Assembly (NCBI RefSeq): GCF_037975245.1 | Contig: NC_092573.1 | Coordinates: 20,615,265-20,679,264, forward strand | Direction of reading: 5' to 3' | Length of the DNA: 64,000 nucleotides | Source: Apostichopus japonicus | Lineage: Eukaryota > Echinodermata > Holothuroidea > Aspidochirotida > Stichopodidae | Shown here: in pieces, positions 1 through 12,773 of the stretch | Position numbering within the stretch: position 1 is the first letter of the stretch | Layout: each line of letters starts with the position of its first letter | Made by a program: the position numbers and the translations under genes | Notes under the pieces: generated by a model | Told to the model about the DNA's origin: nothing | Databases searched by the model: none | What the model saw: the letters and a program-made list of their open reading frames with translations, nothing else

Positions 1-380
1 CGACATTACTACTGTAAAAGAGAGTTTTGACATAAATGGATCTGTATGGTTTTTCTCCATCTACATAAGACATTTGGTTGTTTACATTAGCATCCGGCGG
101 TATAATGTGCGACTTTGACGGACCGTAAGGTACACTATGCCATGCAATGTAATGACCGATGCTTGCTTATATGATATTGGCATCGGTATGCTAAACGCGC
201 GCTTCGCGCGCGAAAAATTTGGGCTTTTTTTCGGGCAAGTCATTACAGCCCCCAAATCCAATTGGGCTCCTACGCCTCTGACTACACACATAGACAGTTT
301 TTGAGGCTGTTCATCGTGGAACATGCATGCATTGCTCACTGATATGATGTTATATCTGCTCTTTGCTTTACAAATTCGAA

Positions 381-622
381 CAGGCGTGTAGCTAGTAATT
401 GCCAAGGGAGGGGCGAAGCCTGTAAGCAAAATTTCTAAGCGAAGCGCCACCATGAGTTGGCGCGAAGCGAACATTAAAAATTTTGGCTTAAAATGCCTCC
501 CAGATCGCTGGAAATGACACTTTCCAGGCCTTGTAAGTTGCATCTAAGCATTGTATATTTTGAAATTACTAGCGATGTCATAAAGAAAATTTGCTCGGGG
601 GGGGGGCGGTCGCCCCCTTCCC
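381..622 (+). mobile_element. hAT-type MITE, copy A (right end lost)
   Basis: This stretch matches the complete element at 15406-15701 in the same orientation. The best block, around 488-543, is almost identical: it includes the words GCCTCCCAGATCGCTGGAAA and CTTTCCAGGCCTTGTAAG. The left end starts CAGGCGTGTAG, comparable to CAGGAGCATAG in the other copy. The right terminus (CTATGCACCTG in copy B) is not found, so this copy is truncated or badly diverged after the G/C-rich stretch at 598-622. There is no coding capacity. It is a nonautonomous repeat. Confidence 0.7.
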
Positions 623-904
623 GAAATGCGTCATGTTCTTGAACTCGAGTTCAAGACCAGCCACAGTTGGTTCCATATAGCACAATTGTACAATTGTTTA
701 AGGCGTCCATACACACACAGGCGTTATGATAAAGCATATATAGTATTTATATAGATACATTAGTGAGAGAGGAAAAATAGAAACGTCAAAAATGGAGATG
801 TCGGTGTAAGGGGTAGGGTGAGGCGCACACCCCCTCCGTAATCCTTGATCTGTCACTGGCTACCCTGTGTGTATAATAGGGATCAGCGCTTTAACTATGA
901 CTGT

Positions 905-1070
905 TCCTCTTTCTCTTCCCGAGGCCTTGGCTATCTTCTACTCCCTCCTTTTCTCCTTTTTCTCTCTTTTTTCTTTTTCTTTCCCCTTCCTTCCTCTCCT
1001 CCTTTTCTTTTTTCCCCCTCCTTTTCCCTTTTTTCTTCTCTTTTTTTCTCTCCTCTTTTCCTTACCCGGG
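905..1070 (+). repeat. Polypyrimidine tract
   Basis: About 165 bases of almost pure C/T on the plus strand. The open frames across it encode only Ser/Phe/Leu/Pro runs and are not genes. It ends in a G/C-rich palindromic patch followed at about 1091-1109 by CCCCCTGGATACGCACCTG. That word resembles the right end of the hAT-type MITEs in this window, so the tract may be the inside of another decayed MITE. Confidence 0.6.
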
Positions 1071-1404
1071 GGGCGCGCCCCCAACGCCCCCCCCCTGGAT
1101 ACGCACCTGATACTAGCTAATGACTCCTTTTTTTTTGTATTGTGAGATGGAATGTAGGGTACACCGACCCCTGGATCCGCGCTTGTTGTTGGAAACCACA
1201 TCAGACGATTTAGGTTGAGAAATTGTGTCTTGAGTTTCTACATTTTGCTAAAGCTGCTGAATATAAAATTTGTGTAACCTATATTATTGTCGTGAGCAGC
1301 GTACATCGGTAGGTACTATTTCTTATTCCTTAAAGTTGTTATTCCTTAAAGTTCCTTAAAGAGTGTTACTTACTGTAGGCGGTTACAATTGTTGAATCTC
1401 ACTC

Positions 1405-1795
1405 CACACTGAGGCTTAGGAGGTTACGTGGTGACTTGATTCAGGTTTTCAAGATTGTGTATGGTTTGGGTAATTTATCCTTCAATATGACTTTTTCATG
1501 TTTGCTAATAGTAGTTGTAGGCTACCAGTGGTCATTGTCTTTAACTCCCAAAGCCACAAAGTAGGATTAATATTCGGCATAACTTGTTTTCTAATAGGGT
1601 TATGAATGAGTGGAACGGTTTGTCTGAGACTAGTTGTACTTGCAAGTGGTGTGAATGGGTTTAAGAATGCTTTGGACAAGCATTGTAATCGAGTCCGAGT
1701 GTTTGTGTCTTCATTTTTTTTCCCTCTCCTATAGGGTCTTTGATGGGGACTGGAATGTCCCTCCTGATCTTTTTTTCTACTAAACTAAACTAACT
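1405..1795 (+). pseudogene. Decayed non-LTR retrotransposon (reverse transcriptase 3' end)
   Basis: Read in more than one frame, this region gives the typical C-terminal tail of a LINE ORF2. It has RRLRGDLIQVFKIVYGL near 1410-1470, then RHNLFSNRVMNEWNGLSE near 1580-1630, then GVNGFKNALDKH near 1650-1685. Frame changes and stops separate the pieces, so it is a dead copy. It ends in a short A/C/T repeat tail (ACTAAACTAAACTAAC) near 1782-1797. It is a different family from the LINE at 39683-40697. No 5' part was seen. Confidence 0.7.
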
Positions 1796-1799
1796 TATG

Positions 1800-4689
1800 T
1801 TTATACTTTATGAAACCCGATTCTGGCACGACATGATATTGTAATTAATCAGGGTGCACAAATGAGGGCGCACTTTATAAAAGAATATACTTTTGGTAGT
1901 ACATTCTTCTCATGTGGGAATTATTGTTCATCGGGTTCATAAGGGAATCTGATTTTCCACAAACACCTTTGCGCACAGATTCCTACATTAATTTCGATGA
2001 AGAACTGTCTTTTTGATATCTTAAGCCTTTGTTAATTTTAATATTTATTTTAATTATTTATTTTAGTCTGTACATGCTATTTTTAAAATGGCATCCCATA
2101 TCTTTTTGTAGCATGGTTAACAATAAACAATCTCAATATATAAAAAACAATGTTGCAGCACACCATAATAGTATTGATAGCAGACTAACACATCATATAT
2201 ATTTAAGTGATATGGCCGGTGTGTATCTGTTTATAGCATAACGAGTGGTGGTTGTGGAATGAGAAGTGCCCCTCTGATGTTGTGCCCCCTCACTTTTTTG
2301 GAAGCTCCCAACCCCCCTGGGTCAGGTGCAGTTAGATTCAAAGTTAGCATGGCTGATCTCAATGACAACATTTTGGAGTACAATATTTTGTTTGGTATAT
2401 GTGAAGGCAAGGTATAATAATGGTCTATAGAGAGATATCCAGAAATATTGGCTATGAAATCTTGACCTTAGGAAACTGATGGTCAAAGATAAAACAAGGG
2501 ACAGGAAAAGGGGACAGGACCCCAGTAAACCTTTTGGAATGTGGAAATCTCACTTTGATTAGTGCAATATATTGCAACGCTTGTAACACTAAAAGACGTA
2601 AAAAACAATAAAAAATTGGTCGTAGTTTTTTCTTTCTTATTTACACTTTTTCATACAAATATATTGAGTTATATCTGACACAATTTCAACTTTGATAGAA
2701 CAAAGCAAAGAAAATAATACAGAACTGAAGTATTCATAACTGTAAGAGGAACAAAAAATATGATCCACTTCACAAGGAAAATATAAAAATAAGATCAAGA
2801 AAGAGGAGTACAAATGTGCCACTTATATCTGAATATCTTCAAAATGACTGAAATGTGAAAAAACTTTCAAAAGGAAAGAAACGAAAGAAAAAACACAGGA
2901 AATATGAAGAGGGAGAGGAATAGTAACTACTTAGTCCATCTCTCTCTCTCTCCATGCATCCATGATACTCATATCTGCTCAGATTAAAACTCCTTCTTTA
3001 TAACTCCGCCACACTCTACTGGCCTCTCACGTCATGCTTCAAAGCACTCGTACTGACAGCATGAACAGTTCTTAGTGCCAGTCATCTGCTCAAGCATGTC
3101 AGTGCAAGTAACCATATCAATGTATTGTTTTTGTTGTTTTTTTGGTGATATTCGACCAAGGGTTTAGAGTTTAACATCCCCTGCAGCATGACAGATCATT
3201 CCCTGCCGAGAATAAAATATTCACCTTTGAAAACTGGCATATGTGACTGCACCTACCACCCTCTGGCCTACGGGCCTGTGCACATGATATTTAATCCTCT
3301 AGGTAGGCTTATATTGCATAATGTACAACTATTCAATATCGTCAGTTTTTGAGTCATATTATATCAAGAAGAATACCGCCCTTTTCCCATCCCATCCCCT
3401 CCCCCCCCCCAACAAGAAGAAAACAGAAGACTTAGACCTCATATACACTATATCTGTAGCTATATTTTCAAATGTTTACAAGTTGGAGAAGAAATGAAGA
3501 CTACCACCCCCCTCCCATTCACTGCAATCCCTTCCCTCCCCTACCTCCTAGCAATTGCACACAGATATAAACACAACCGTTACCACAACATCCTATAATT
3601 AAAAAAAAAAAAACATAGAGCAATTAACGAAACTTTTACACAGGAAAAAAAAAGGCCCCTCCTTTTCTTCTTCTTTTTTTGAATAAAATTTTCCTGCTGT
3701 CAAGAAAAGCAAAGTAATTGCTTGTTCATTTTAAGACCAAAAAAAAAATATTTTTGATTAATCTATAACACAACATCAGGTGTATGTTTACCCTAAGCCG
3801 ACCAATCTAGCAGGGAAATATGAAAACCTATATGAAAATTATTCAACTGTAAGCATGAAATTATGAAGTAAACCGCCTTCCAAAATTTGTACGACAGCCA
3901 AAAACAGAAATGGTAATCATTCATTATCGCAAAGTTAATAATATGATGAATGAGAATTTCAGAGGTAAAGTTCAAACCAGGCAGTTTTTTTTCATAATTG
4001 GAGATTATTAGCTCAATGTACAGTATGTATGAATCATGCGTGCACAGAGAGACATTTAACATTTTTTTGTTTGTTTTTATTGTTAAATTATCTTTAAGAA
4101 ACAGGCAGTTATTTGAAATTTTATTAACCACACACCGCTTTTGTGTGGTTGACAAATCACAAAAAAGGCAACGGAATGAAACTGGCCGCTTTATGACGAG
4201 CGACGAGTGTCATGTCGGTTGTTCATTAACCTGCAATTATTCTTGACTGAGAGCTTAAGTTGAATTTGTATAGTAAATGTCAACAAACAAGTCTGGAAAT
4301 TTGACCGATGGCTTGCTATCATTTCATCCGTCATTATTAACTATGACAGTCGTTCTGGAAGGCAGTTGTCTTACAACCATTTACATTAGAAGAGACATGC
4401 AAAAATATATGTGTGGAGAGGTCGGACAAAATACTGTATGTTTGAGCCTGTGCTTAAAGAAAGGCAGTGTATAGTAAAAGAGCGCCACCACTAGACAACA
4501 TGTAGTTAGAAAGAAATCATGGTTAATAATATAAAGACTTCTTCAGAATATAAAGAATCTTTTAGAATGGCCTTTTGGTATATTCTCTGACAAAGATCAA
4601 AACAACTGTTTACCAGTTTTATGTTTAGCTGTTATGAATTTATAAAGAAATATATATATATTTCGTATATATATATATTATATATATAT

Positions 4690-4728
<39 letters not shown>

Positions 4729-5690
4729 TATAAAAAAATATAAGGAAACAGTTTTACATGAAAACGTACAGTATTCATTAAAACAAAGTGTTGAGACAGA
4801 ATATTGACCTGACCTCTAAACATTTATAATACTTGTTGAATCCAATTATCTCGCACAGAAATGTGAAATATTCTCTCATTGCAAGTAACATTTGGAAAAC
4901 AATTTTGACCTACAAAAGAGAGCTTCAGAACGAATTTCTTTTGAACTGAAGTTGCTATGACAAGCAAATATTCTTACAAAGATCTGTACTTTTATAGTAA
5001 ACAAATATAACCCATTTGCCCTTGCGAGCGTTAACATGGACAAGGTGAAGGTCACTGCATACACCGCTGGAGATTTAAGTGTTGAAATTGCTCTCAACTG
5101 AAAATGACAATTATTTGAAATTTAAACACTTAAAAAGAAACGTAACGAAAAAGATACAAAATTCATCTAAAAATCAACCCTGATAAAGTATGCAACGCCA
5201 TAGTACCATAACACAAACCCCAACAACATCTTGAGTCTAGACTGACAAGTTGAGACACCTTTTCCATACCCTTCTACATATCTTCCACTCCAACAAGTTT
5301 TCAACCCAGCTTTAACTCTAACCAACCAGTTTTTGAAGGGAACCTGGACAAATTAGGTGCGACAATATTTTTCATTAACCCCGGCCACAGCAGTACTGAC
5401 AGAATCACAAAGCAACCAATTTAGATTTGACAACCCCAACCCACACAATACCAACAGTAAACATCTTAGCTTCAAATTTTGATTAGTTCTCGTTGAGACA
5501 CCTTCCCCCCCCCCCCATGTTACTATCCTGTTTACATACAGATTCATTTTGGATATGGTAACGATTGTCCAACACCCCATATGCATCCACGAGTGTCCTA
5601 CCGATACCGAGACGCTGACCGATCATCCACTTCCATTTCTCGCACCTGCACCATCAGACAAATACGATCTCACCCTACAAAAGTATCTCC
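1800..5690. other. Intergenic, no gene recognised
   Basis: AT-rich sequence with short simple repeats. The longest is an AT-rich (TA)n-like block at about 4650-4722. Part of the left-hand portion of 1800-5690 may be 3' untranslated sequence of the minus-strand glycosidase gene at 5691. The first minus-strand AATAAA that I find after its stop is at about 4120-4125, which would imply a UTR of roughly 1.6 kb; this is only a candidate. Open frames here are short and without recognisable domains. Confidence 0.5.
4650..4722. repeat. AT-rich microsatellite
   Basis: Interrupted (TA)n tract with short TTATA breaks, visible directly in the sequence. Confidence 0.9.
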
Positions 5691-7844
5691 CTATACCCTG
5701 ATAAGATATGGTATCGTCTCAGACTGAAAAGTGATGTCCTCCCACTGGCCGCCGGTGTACAGGACTCCGGTGCCCGGTTGCTGCCACTTGCCGGAGGGTA
5801 AGTAAACCTGTCTGGACATGTGCCCCGGGGCAACTTTGGGTGCCACCAGGATGTCGTCTCCGACTAAAAACTGGGAATTGATGGATGCCGTGTCTGCGTT
5901 GTGTTCCAACCACCACAGTGGTCTGATGATCGGTAATCCCGTACGGAGATAACGTACCCCTAGGTCCGAGACCATGGGTATGATAACATTCTGGTGAAAG
6001 TCTATGTACTCGTGGATGAGATCTTTCACTTCTGGACCGTACTCTAAAGCCGTCGTCGGTATCTGCATGACCGGGAGGCAGGCGCTCAACTGGATGTAGC
6101 TCAGGAGCATTTCTTTATCGACTTGCTCGCTCGAGAATTCCTTCAAGTCCAGGGCCATGAACGGGTACCCTATTAAACCTAGATTGATGATGGACGGTAT
6201 CACGCTGGCGAAACCGTTCTCCGTGTCCCACGAAATCTCCTTCGGGTAAGTTCTGATTACGATCGGGATGTGCTGACTCTCGTACGCCGATCTGGTGACC
6301 ACCGTCTCCGTGACGGAGTTCGCTATCTCTATGTAGCTATGGGTGAACTGTGACGGATCGTCCAGCTCTGTGTTGATCTGGTACCCGTAGGGCAGGTAGC
6401 TGGCTTCCCCGTAGTCGAACGTCAGCGATTCGAGTCCCTGAGAATCCTTGAAAGCTCTCAGGCTGTTTCTATAAGAAAGTACTGCTGTGTTGTCAGTGAA
6501 ATCAATCACGCCCCCTATTTTGTCAGCCCACATGGTTAAGCCTGGGACTTCTCCCCTTGGGTCCATCACCAGGTCACCCCGGAGGGCACCGCTCGTGAAT
6601 GCCACAGAGTCCACGCTGACGAACGGCGTCACCGACGCCATCACTCTCAGGCCGATCCGATGGACGAATGGAACGAACGAGTCGTTGAGAGGGGTACCTT
6701 TGAAAGTGAGGTCACCCTCGTTGACCGCAAAGCCGGACCTTATGTCGATGTACCCCACTGGATGCAGATCGTACAATTCTTGTACGACGTGGAACGGTCG
6801 AGTATCGTTGTTCACGTAGAGTGACCAGAGCGGTTCTTCGAGCAACAGTGTGTTTGGAATGATGGGTGGTATAGGAAATGCCTTGGTAGAGTTGAATAGT
6901 TTTAGTAGGTCATTGTTGGCGCAGACGGCATACTCCAAATGAGAATCGGAAGAATTATGATCGTGGTGGATGGACTCCCAGTGCATCGACTCCAGACACA
7001 ACCGTTGCTCGTCGTTATCCATGCTGACCAACAAGGGAGACCTGTCGGCCACTTTGATCGACACGTTCCTCGTCGACAGCCAATAGCGTTCCACCACCGA
7101 ACCGAACTGGCCTCGTCTGTCGCTGGTGACGAAGGCTGTCATGGGAATGTTCATCGATTCTATGGGTACGTTTTGATCCTTCGTAACCCCACCGCCGTAC
7201 CAGTGGGAATTCGTCATGGAGAAACAGTCCTTGATGGATCTTTCGGGAGCGAAGGTCTCCCAGCTGACCTTGTAACAGTCGATCCCTACGTGGCTTAGAT
7301 TTGTGTCGTATTTTATCCTGAGTTTGCCGTAGTCCTTCCAGCTCAGACACAACCTCTCGCTGTCTCCGAGCATCGAGCAGGCGGCCGGCGCCTCCATGGG
7401 CGCGAACAGACCGATCTGCCCTCGTAGCCGCTCTCTCCCTTCGAAATCGATGACCATCTCTTTCTTGTCGACGTAATACGTCAGAGATCCCAACACGTAG
7501 TGGAACGGTTCCTCCTTGTAGTAGACCAGGATGAGAATCGTTCCGACCAGGATCAAGACGAACAGACACATGACGGTAAATTTCAGCTTGATCTCTCGTG
7601 GCGTTTTCAGCAGCCTGATGGGAGCGGTGAGGTCCACTTTAGCCGTCGGGAGCCCCTGATTCGGCTGGGTGCCATTGATGGAATGGGAGGGTGGTTCCTC
7701 TGCCGTGGGTACCTCCTCGTCGATGATGGCGGCCTCCACCGTGAATCTACTGCCGGGCTGGGACGACATGCTGTGGTGTCCTGTGACCAATGGTGTAGAA
7801 ACATCGGATGAATCCGGTGACGTTAAAGTGAGCAGTTCACTCAT
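5691..7844 (-). CDS. MYORG: MYORG-like glycoside hydrolase family 31, type II membrane protein
   Basis: A 717-residue uninterrupted frame, close to the length of vertebrate MYORG (myogenesis-regulating glycosidase). The protein has a cytosolic, Ser/Thr/Pro-rich tail (1-88), one membrane segment (about 89-108, VMCLFVLILVGTILILVYY) and a lumenal part with GH31 features. HWYGGG lies at 214-219. The expected nucleophile is Asp477 in TFDYGEASYLP, and the expected acid/base is Asp540 in SWDTENGFAS. A C-terminal beta region holds FLVGDDILVAPK (659-670). Several N-glycosylation sequons lie in the lumenal part. Vertebrate MYORG is an ER-resident alpha-galactosidase-type enzyme; the substrate here is inferred from family. 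The start was chosen as the first ATG (CAAGCATGAG on the minus strand), which leaves an N-terminus typical of the family. No intron interrupts the coding region. A 5' UTR exon upstream is possible but not shown. Other open frames over this interval are shadows. Confidence 0.93.
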   Translation of the reverse strand: MSELLTLTSPDSSDVSTPLVTGHHSMSSQPGSRFTVEAAIIDEEVPTAEEPPSHSINGTQPNQGLPTAKVDLTAPIRLLKTPREIKLKFTVMCLFVLILVGTILILVYYKEEPFHYVLGSLTYYVDKKEMVIDFEGRERLRGQIGLFAPMEAPAACSMLGDSERLCLSWKDYGKLRIKYDTNLSHVGIDCYKVSWETFAPERSIKDCFSMTNSHWYGGGVTKDQNVPIESMNIPMTAFVTSDRRGQFGSVVERYWLSTRNVSIKVADRSPLLVSMDNDEQRLCLESMHWESIHHDHNSSDSHLEYAVCANNDLLKLFNSTKAFPIPPIIPNTLLLEEPLWSLYVNNDTRPFHVVQELYDLHPVGYIDIRSGFAVNEGDLTFKGTPLNDSFVPFVHRIGLRVMASVTPFVSVDSVAFTSGALRGDLVMDPRGEVPGLTMWADKIGGVIDFTDNTAVLSYRNSLRAFKDSQGLESLTFDYGEASYLPYGYQINTELDDPSQFTHSYIEIANSVTETVVTRSAYESQHIPIVIRTYPKEISWDTENGFASVIPSIINLGLIGYPFMALDLKEFSSEQVDKEMLLSYIQLSACLPVMQIPTTALEYGPEVKDLIHEYIDFHQNVIIPMVSDLGVRYLRTGLPIIRPLWWLEHNADTASINSQFLVGDDILVAPKVAPGHMSRQVYLPSGKWQQPGTGVLYTGGQWEDITFQSETIPYLIRV

Positions 7845-10800
7845 GCTTGCTGCTAATGGTGTGTGAGCTTGCAGAGTGTACTATTAGGTGATGCCATACG
7901 TGCCAGCATGAAGGAAAATGTTAAGCAGTGCTTTAATTCTGAAGTAGAAAGATGAAGAGGAGAGAGTGGTAGGCAGGTAGGTGAATTAAAAAATGACGTG
8001 GGAGGGGGGCGGAAATTTTGTTTCAAAAATGTTAGCTTCAAGAAATCGGTAAGTAGCAAATATTAAACGATACCACACTCACTGTTTCGAATTTCTGTCT
8101 CTCAACCGGCTTTCGGCTTGCTTTGCTTTTAAATGTTAACAGCAGAAAGTACTAATTGCATTAGTTGTGCATTTCAAAATAAATCTTCGTAATGTGCGTA
8201 TCATTCTCAAAGTAGTTTTTCCACAATTTCTCAAAGCACATGTCAAGCATGAACAGTTTATTAATTTTCAATATTAATAATTATTAATAATTTAAATAAT
8301 TACTCCCAGGAAGGTACCAAGTAAAATATAAAATAAAATAAACTCCTTGTTGCCAGAGTCTCAGTAAACAGCAACAATGAACCAGGGCAGTAGTAGTGAG
8401 CCCTGATGTCAAATTCACAACCCACAGAGAAAGGCCTGAGAGGAGGGGATGTCACTCCCCACCCCCTCCCCCTTTTCCAAGCGGGCAATAAGAGGATATT
8501 TACATTGGGAATAACTACACCACTGCTATGGGTAATCATATCCTTTTCAAACCACTTTTAGTTGTGAAATAGTGCATTCTGCAAAATATTTAGGCTTTAA
8601 ATTTATACCTGTAGGTATACAGTATATAATTAGGTCAAGGTAATACAAATAACAACTTTCAACTTTTGTGTGTTTGGTTGCAGAACAAAAACTGTATCTG
8701 TGTCAGATATCTGGTTATTAAAACACATTGTAGCAAACTCAAGAACAAAGTATGCTGCAGTTTCTTGCTTTAAGTTTTGGAGTTGATTTGTTCGTACTGT
8801 CAATATTAGGTAGTGATGAGAGTTATTGTCAACACCAGTTCTTCTCGGGGAGATGAAGCACAAGTTTCAACATACAGCCTGGTTTCATACAGTACTTTAT
8901 ACTGATCCTACTGAAAACATAACACTAAGTAATATCATTTGGAGCAAATCGATAATCTTGTGTAGTCCAAGTGGAATGTGGGTAATTTTAGAGAAGACCA
9001 CAACCAGGTACTGCTGCAACATTCCATTACAAACACATAACCTTTATACTGATGGTGTCCCTGGGACTAAAGTATGTCCTAGCAAAAAATCACAAAAGTC
9101 GTGAGAAGATACTTTTTTTTTGTCAAACCGTGTCTTGTTTCGTTCACTTACAGAGGCAACTGTTCTTGTTCAAAACATTAATTCGAGGTATGCTTTCAGA
9201 GCAAAATGTCTTGACATTATTACCAAATCATGCAAAACAATGTACCCAGTGAACAATGTTCACTTGGATTCGGTAAAGTCGTGGATTCAACTGCCAGCTA
9301 AGCTAAGCTGTCTCAAGGGCAATTGTAAAATGTCTTTGGAACGGCTCGCAATGCTATGGAAACTATATTAGAGAGACAGTCAGAGATAGACCTGAAATGG
9401 CGAAAGTTTGTGACAACCATTGCATAAATAGTACTACTGTAGACATGTGTATGGTTATTGTGTGAAATGTGTTATCTCAGCATCGTATATAGGATTATTA
9501 CTGTATGAACCGTACAGTTATGAAATGAAACTATGTGAAAACCTGCTTCTCGGGTGTGCATTTGAGTAAATGTATTGAAAAAGGAAAATGAACAAGGAAA
9601 ATTGGTTAACATTTGGACATTTTTAATTCACTTAATCTCTAAGAATGGGCCAAGATTTTGGCAGAAACGTACATCATGATTTTGGCGATTATTTGCTCAC
9701 ATTTATTACCACAAAATAGATGGAAAAGATGGTATGAACAATGCAACTGGAAACAATTTTGGCGTTGGGTGGGCGACGTTCCGCAAACCAAGTGTGTATT
9801 AATAAAACTAATATTTCTATTGATCGAACACTGACGCCCGCCTGGAATTATTTTTTTTACTGATTCAATTCTCCACATTTTGTCCACCATGCAGGCAATT
9901 TATCAAATTAGTATATTCATTAAATATAAAAGAAGCAAACTAGAAAATTTCAAATCTTTTGCGTTTTACATCTTTCTTTGATTTGCGACTACACTACATA
10001 CTTGATATGCATTTGTGGCTCATTAGTTTGCGGTATTATCGTTATTGATATTTTCTCTTTATAACTATTAAACATCATTAATTACATAACAGTATTACTA
10101 CTCCTCCACGAGGATCTGAAACCCTTCGACCCTCTGTATTTTTAATATAACATTTTCAATTTCAAAATGTTAACAGTGTTGACACAGAAAACCAATACAG
10201 TCATTAGTTCATGTTCAATATGTTAGAATCAGCCTTTTTCTCGAAACATCAAAATTGAAGGAAATGTGGCTGAATGATATCATACTTTGACTTGATCAAG
10301 TCTCCAGCCTTGTGTATATATGAAGGAACATTAAATCTGTGATGTATCTCTAAAGTGGAATAATGTTTTTCTTTAGCTGTTTGAGGATGTTATACATGAC
10401 ATTTAAAGCAGCATTTTGCGTTTGGTCGCCGTTTTCCACGTTTTTGACAAGTCCATCAAGTTTTTTACATATATCAATCACAAAACAACAAACTAAGATA
10501 ATAGCCAAGTTTTTTCCCTGCCAAAAGCGTTAATTGGCGAGTAATTAAGGACATTTGCAGATAATGAGAAAAGTGTCCTCCAACAAATTACACATTTAAT
10601 ATTAATCGCATACAGTTCCCCAACCCACTAGTTTGAATTCAACCAATCAGAGATGCATGTTTACTTACAGAATGAGCCGTTGCTAAAACTAGATTCAAAA
10701 CGTCAAGTTGGTAACTTGGTACAACCAGCGAGCTGGACTCTAACAGCTCCCTGGTACAACTGCCGTAGACAATCTACACAAATTAATCATGGTGTTGTAT

Positions 10801-12690
10801 TACGTATTACGCCAATGACGTTCATAGCATTTAAATATTCATATTATGGGCGAGGTTTATTTGGATCCCAACGGAAAATATCTTCGAGAAAAACAAAGTT
10901 GAAAGTTGTAAATTTTTCAACTTTTATGCCACCATTTGAAGTAAGATTTGAATACATAAGCTAGTTATGTATGTCGTTATGGCATCGTAGAATCAGTGAG
11001 GTTGAGAAAAACCATAGAAAAGGACAAATAATGCTGCTTTAATCTCACTTATTTCTATCATAAAGATCAATAATGATGGCAGGGAGTTGTGTCTCCTTAA
11101 AAGGTATTGCATACAATAAATACAGTGTAACAAGTTTAACAGACAAAGTTGAAATATAGTTCAGTGAAACACATTTGAAAGTGTTTATTTAATTTTACTG
11201 TCATTTCTGTCAGAATAGCCCTGTTATCAACACCAATTACTGTATTAATTTCAGAGCCACATCTTTCTCATAGAGTAGTGCCTGAACGTTTCATCCCATT
11301 CTGCGGTAGGTTTCACTATTATCATCACTAGCTTTGTTCTCTACCTCATGATTTCTCCATCATTTCTGCCTCTTATGGTACTACTTTATATACTGTACAA
11401 TCTTAATTAATCTATCAATGACTGAACTTCATCCAGGCTTTGATTTAAAATATCATCTTGCCATTAAATTACCAGTGAGGCAGTCTGAAGCAAAGCTGTC
11501 CTGATGGTCGTCAGGGTCAATGCCTGTTGGTTAAGACTTTTTCTCTGAAAAGATCATTGATTTACAACTGACAGTATGGGTCAATTCCACTAAGGAGATA
11601 AAATGGAGAGTAATTTTTCACTTCAGTCCTCCATCCAGCTCTAATTAATATTTCCAATACCAACAAGAGGGTGGTCTTGGCTTCCATGAGATCATTATTA
11701 AAGGGAAAGTATTTAGTTTTTCCCATAAGGGAAGCTCAGAGAGTTGAAAGGTCATCGTTGAAACTATCCAGTAAGACTCGGTTTACACTTAGGATCAGAC
11801 CCAATGCTCTGCGGGTTCAGCTTTAAAGCAAGATAAAATTGTTTTCGAACCTCCTTCCTAACTTCCATCGACCCCTTCTTCGCATTCATTGTAAGATGTC
11901 ACAAAATTGGTGTTTTGTCAATTTTCTCTCAATTGCTGTTATATAATTTGTGTAATAAACCTTGAGGAGAAAATGAAGATATACTTCCTTGAAAACACTA
12001 TTTGCTGGTGCTATATGAACAACAAATTTTGTGGATTAAAATCAACCATGATATCAGTATTGTGTACTTTCTGAATGAATCTTTACTTTCAGTGTGATGG
12101 AGTTACGATGATGTATACATACACCTCTGCCATAAGTTACGAAAATCTGGTGGATTCACAGCGACGTCAAACCTTGGTGGATGTCGTCACTTAATTATAT
12201 CATTTAATAAATATTCAACTATACAACTAACTAACAATATATAGGCTTTATATACTTAATACTGTAAAGTGTATAAACTGTATAGCAGATGAAAATGTGT
12301 AACACTAGGCTTTACGTTTACTGTTTAGGGTAAGAAAATGTAACATGTTGATTTTTATTTTAAAGTACTGTATGGAATATTTATTAAAGATTCTAGAAAG
12401 TGAAGGAAAACCCAAGGAAATTTCACTTTCAAGCAGTCATTTTGTTATCAATACAACTCCTTGTTGCAACTGTCATGAAGTGATATTATACCCCCTTTAA
12501 GTTCCTCTCAAACTCCTGCAAGGTCTTTAAGCCATTGCACTTTTGACCTTCAGGTTTCCCCTCGTTTAATCCCCCAGATCCCGAATAAAGAAATACATTT
12601 GAAATTGTTTGGTCTACTTTTAGACTCTAGCTTAGGAGCCTGTATTTTCAGGCAGAGAAAAAAAAAAAAATTAGGACCATTTTGTTGGTT
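7845..12690. other. Intergenic, no gene recognised
   Basis: AT-rich sequence with short open frames only. The first few hundred bases probably contain the promoter and 5' UTR of the minus-strand glycosidase gene, but no core element could be assigned. One stretch near 9136-9371 reads like protein and is listed separately. Confidence 0.5.
9136..9371 (+). other. Possible coding fragment or relic exon
   Basis: About 78 codons are open here, ending at a TAG. They follow a plausible splice acceptor (TTCGTTCACTTACAG, about 9139-9153). The translation contains phrases such as NINSRYAFRAKCLDII and SLERLAMLWKLY, with a normal mix of residues rather than low complexity. I do not recognise a family. 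No partner exon was found on either side, so it may be a relic or chance. Confidence 0.2.
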
Positions 12691-12697
12691 TCTCACT

Positions 12698-12773
12698 CAT
12701 GATTGGTTCATTCAGTAAAGATTTGATGAATATTAATGATGTTCCAAAGTAGGTAAATATTGAACCAATCATG
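12698..12773. repeat. Inverted repeat, 13-bp arms
   Basis: CATGATTGGTTCA (12698-12710) and its exact reverse complement TGAACCAATCATG (12761-12773) flank a 50-base AT-rich loop. Each arm carries a CCAAT-box core. It may be a tiny MITE remnant or a hairpin. Confidence 0.6.

Noticed and set aside
6487-7811. Plus-strand and alternative minus-strand open frames within the glycosidase gene
   Set aside because: They are shadows of the GC-richer MYORG-like coding sequence and have no recognisable domains.
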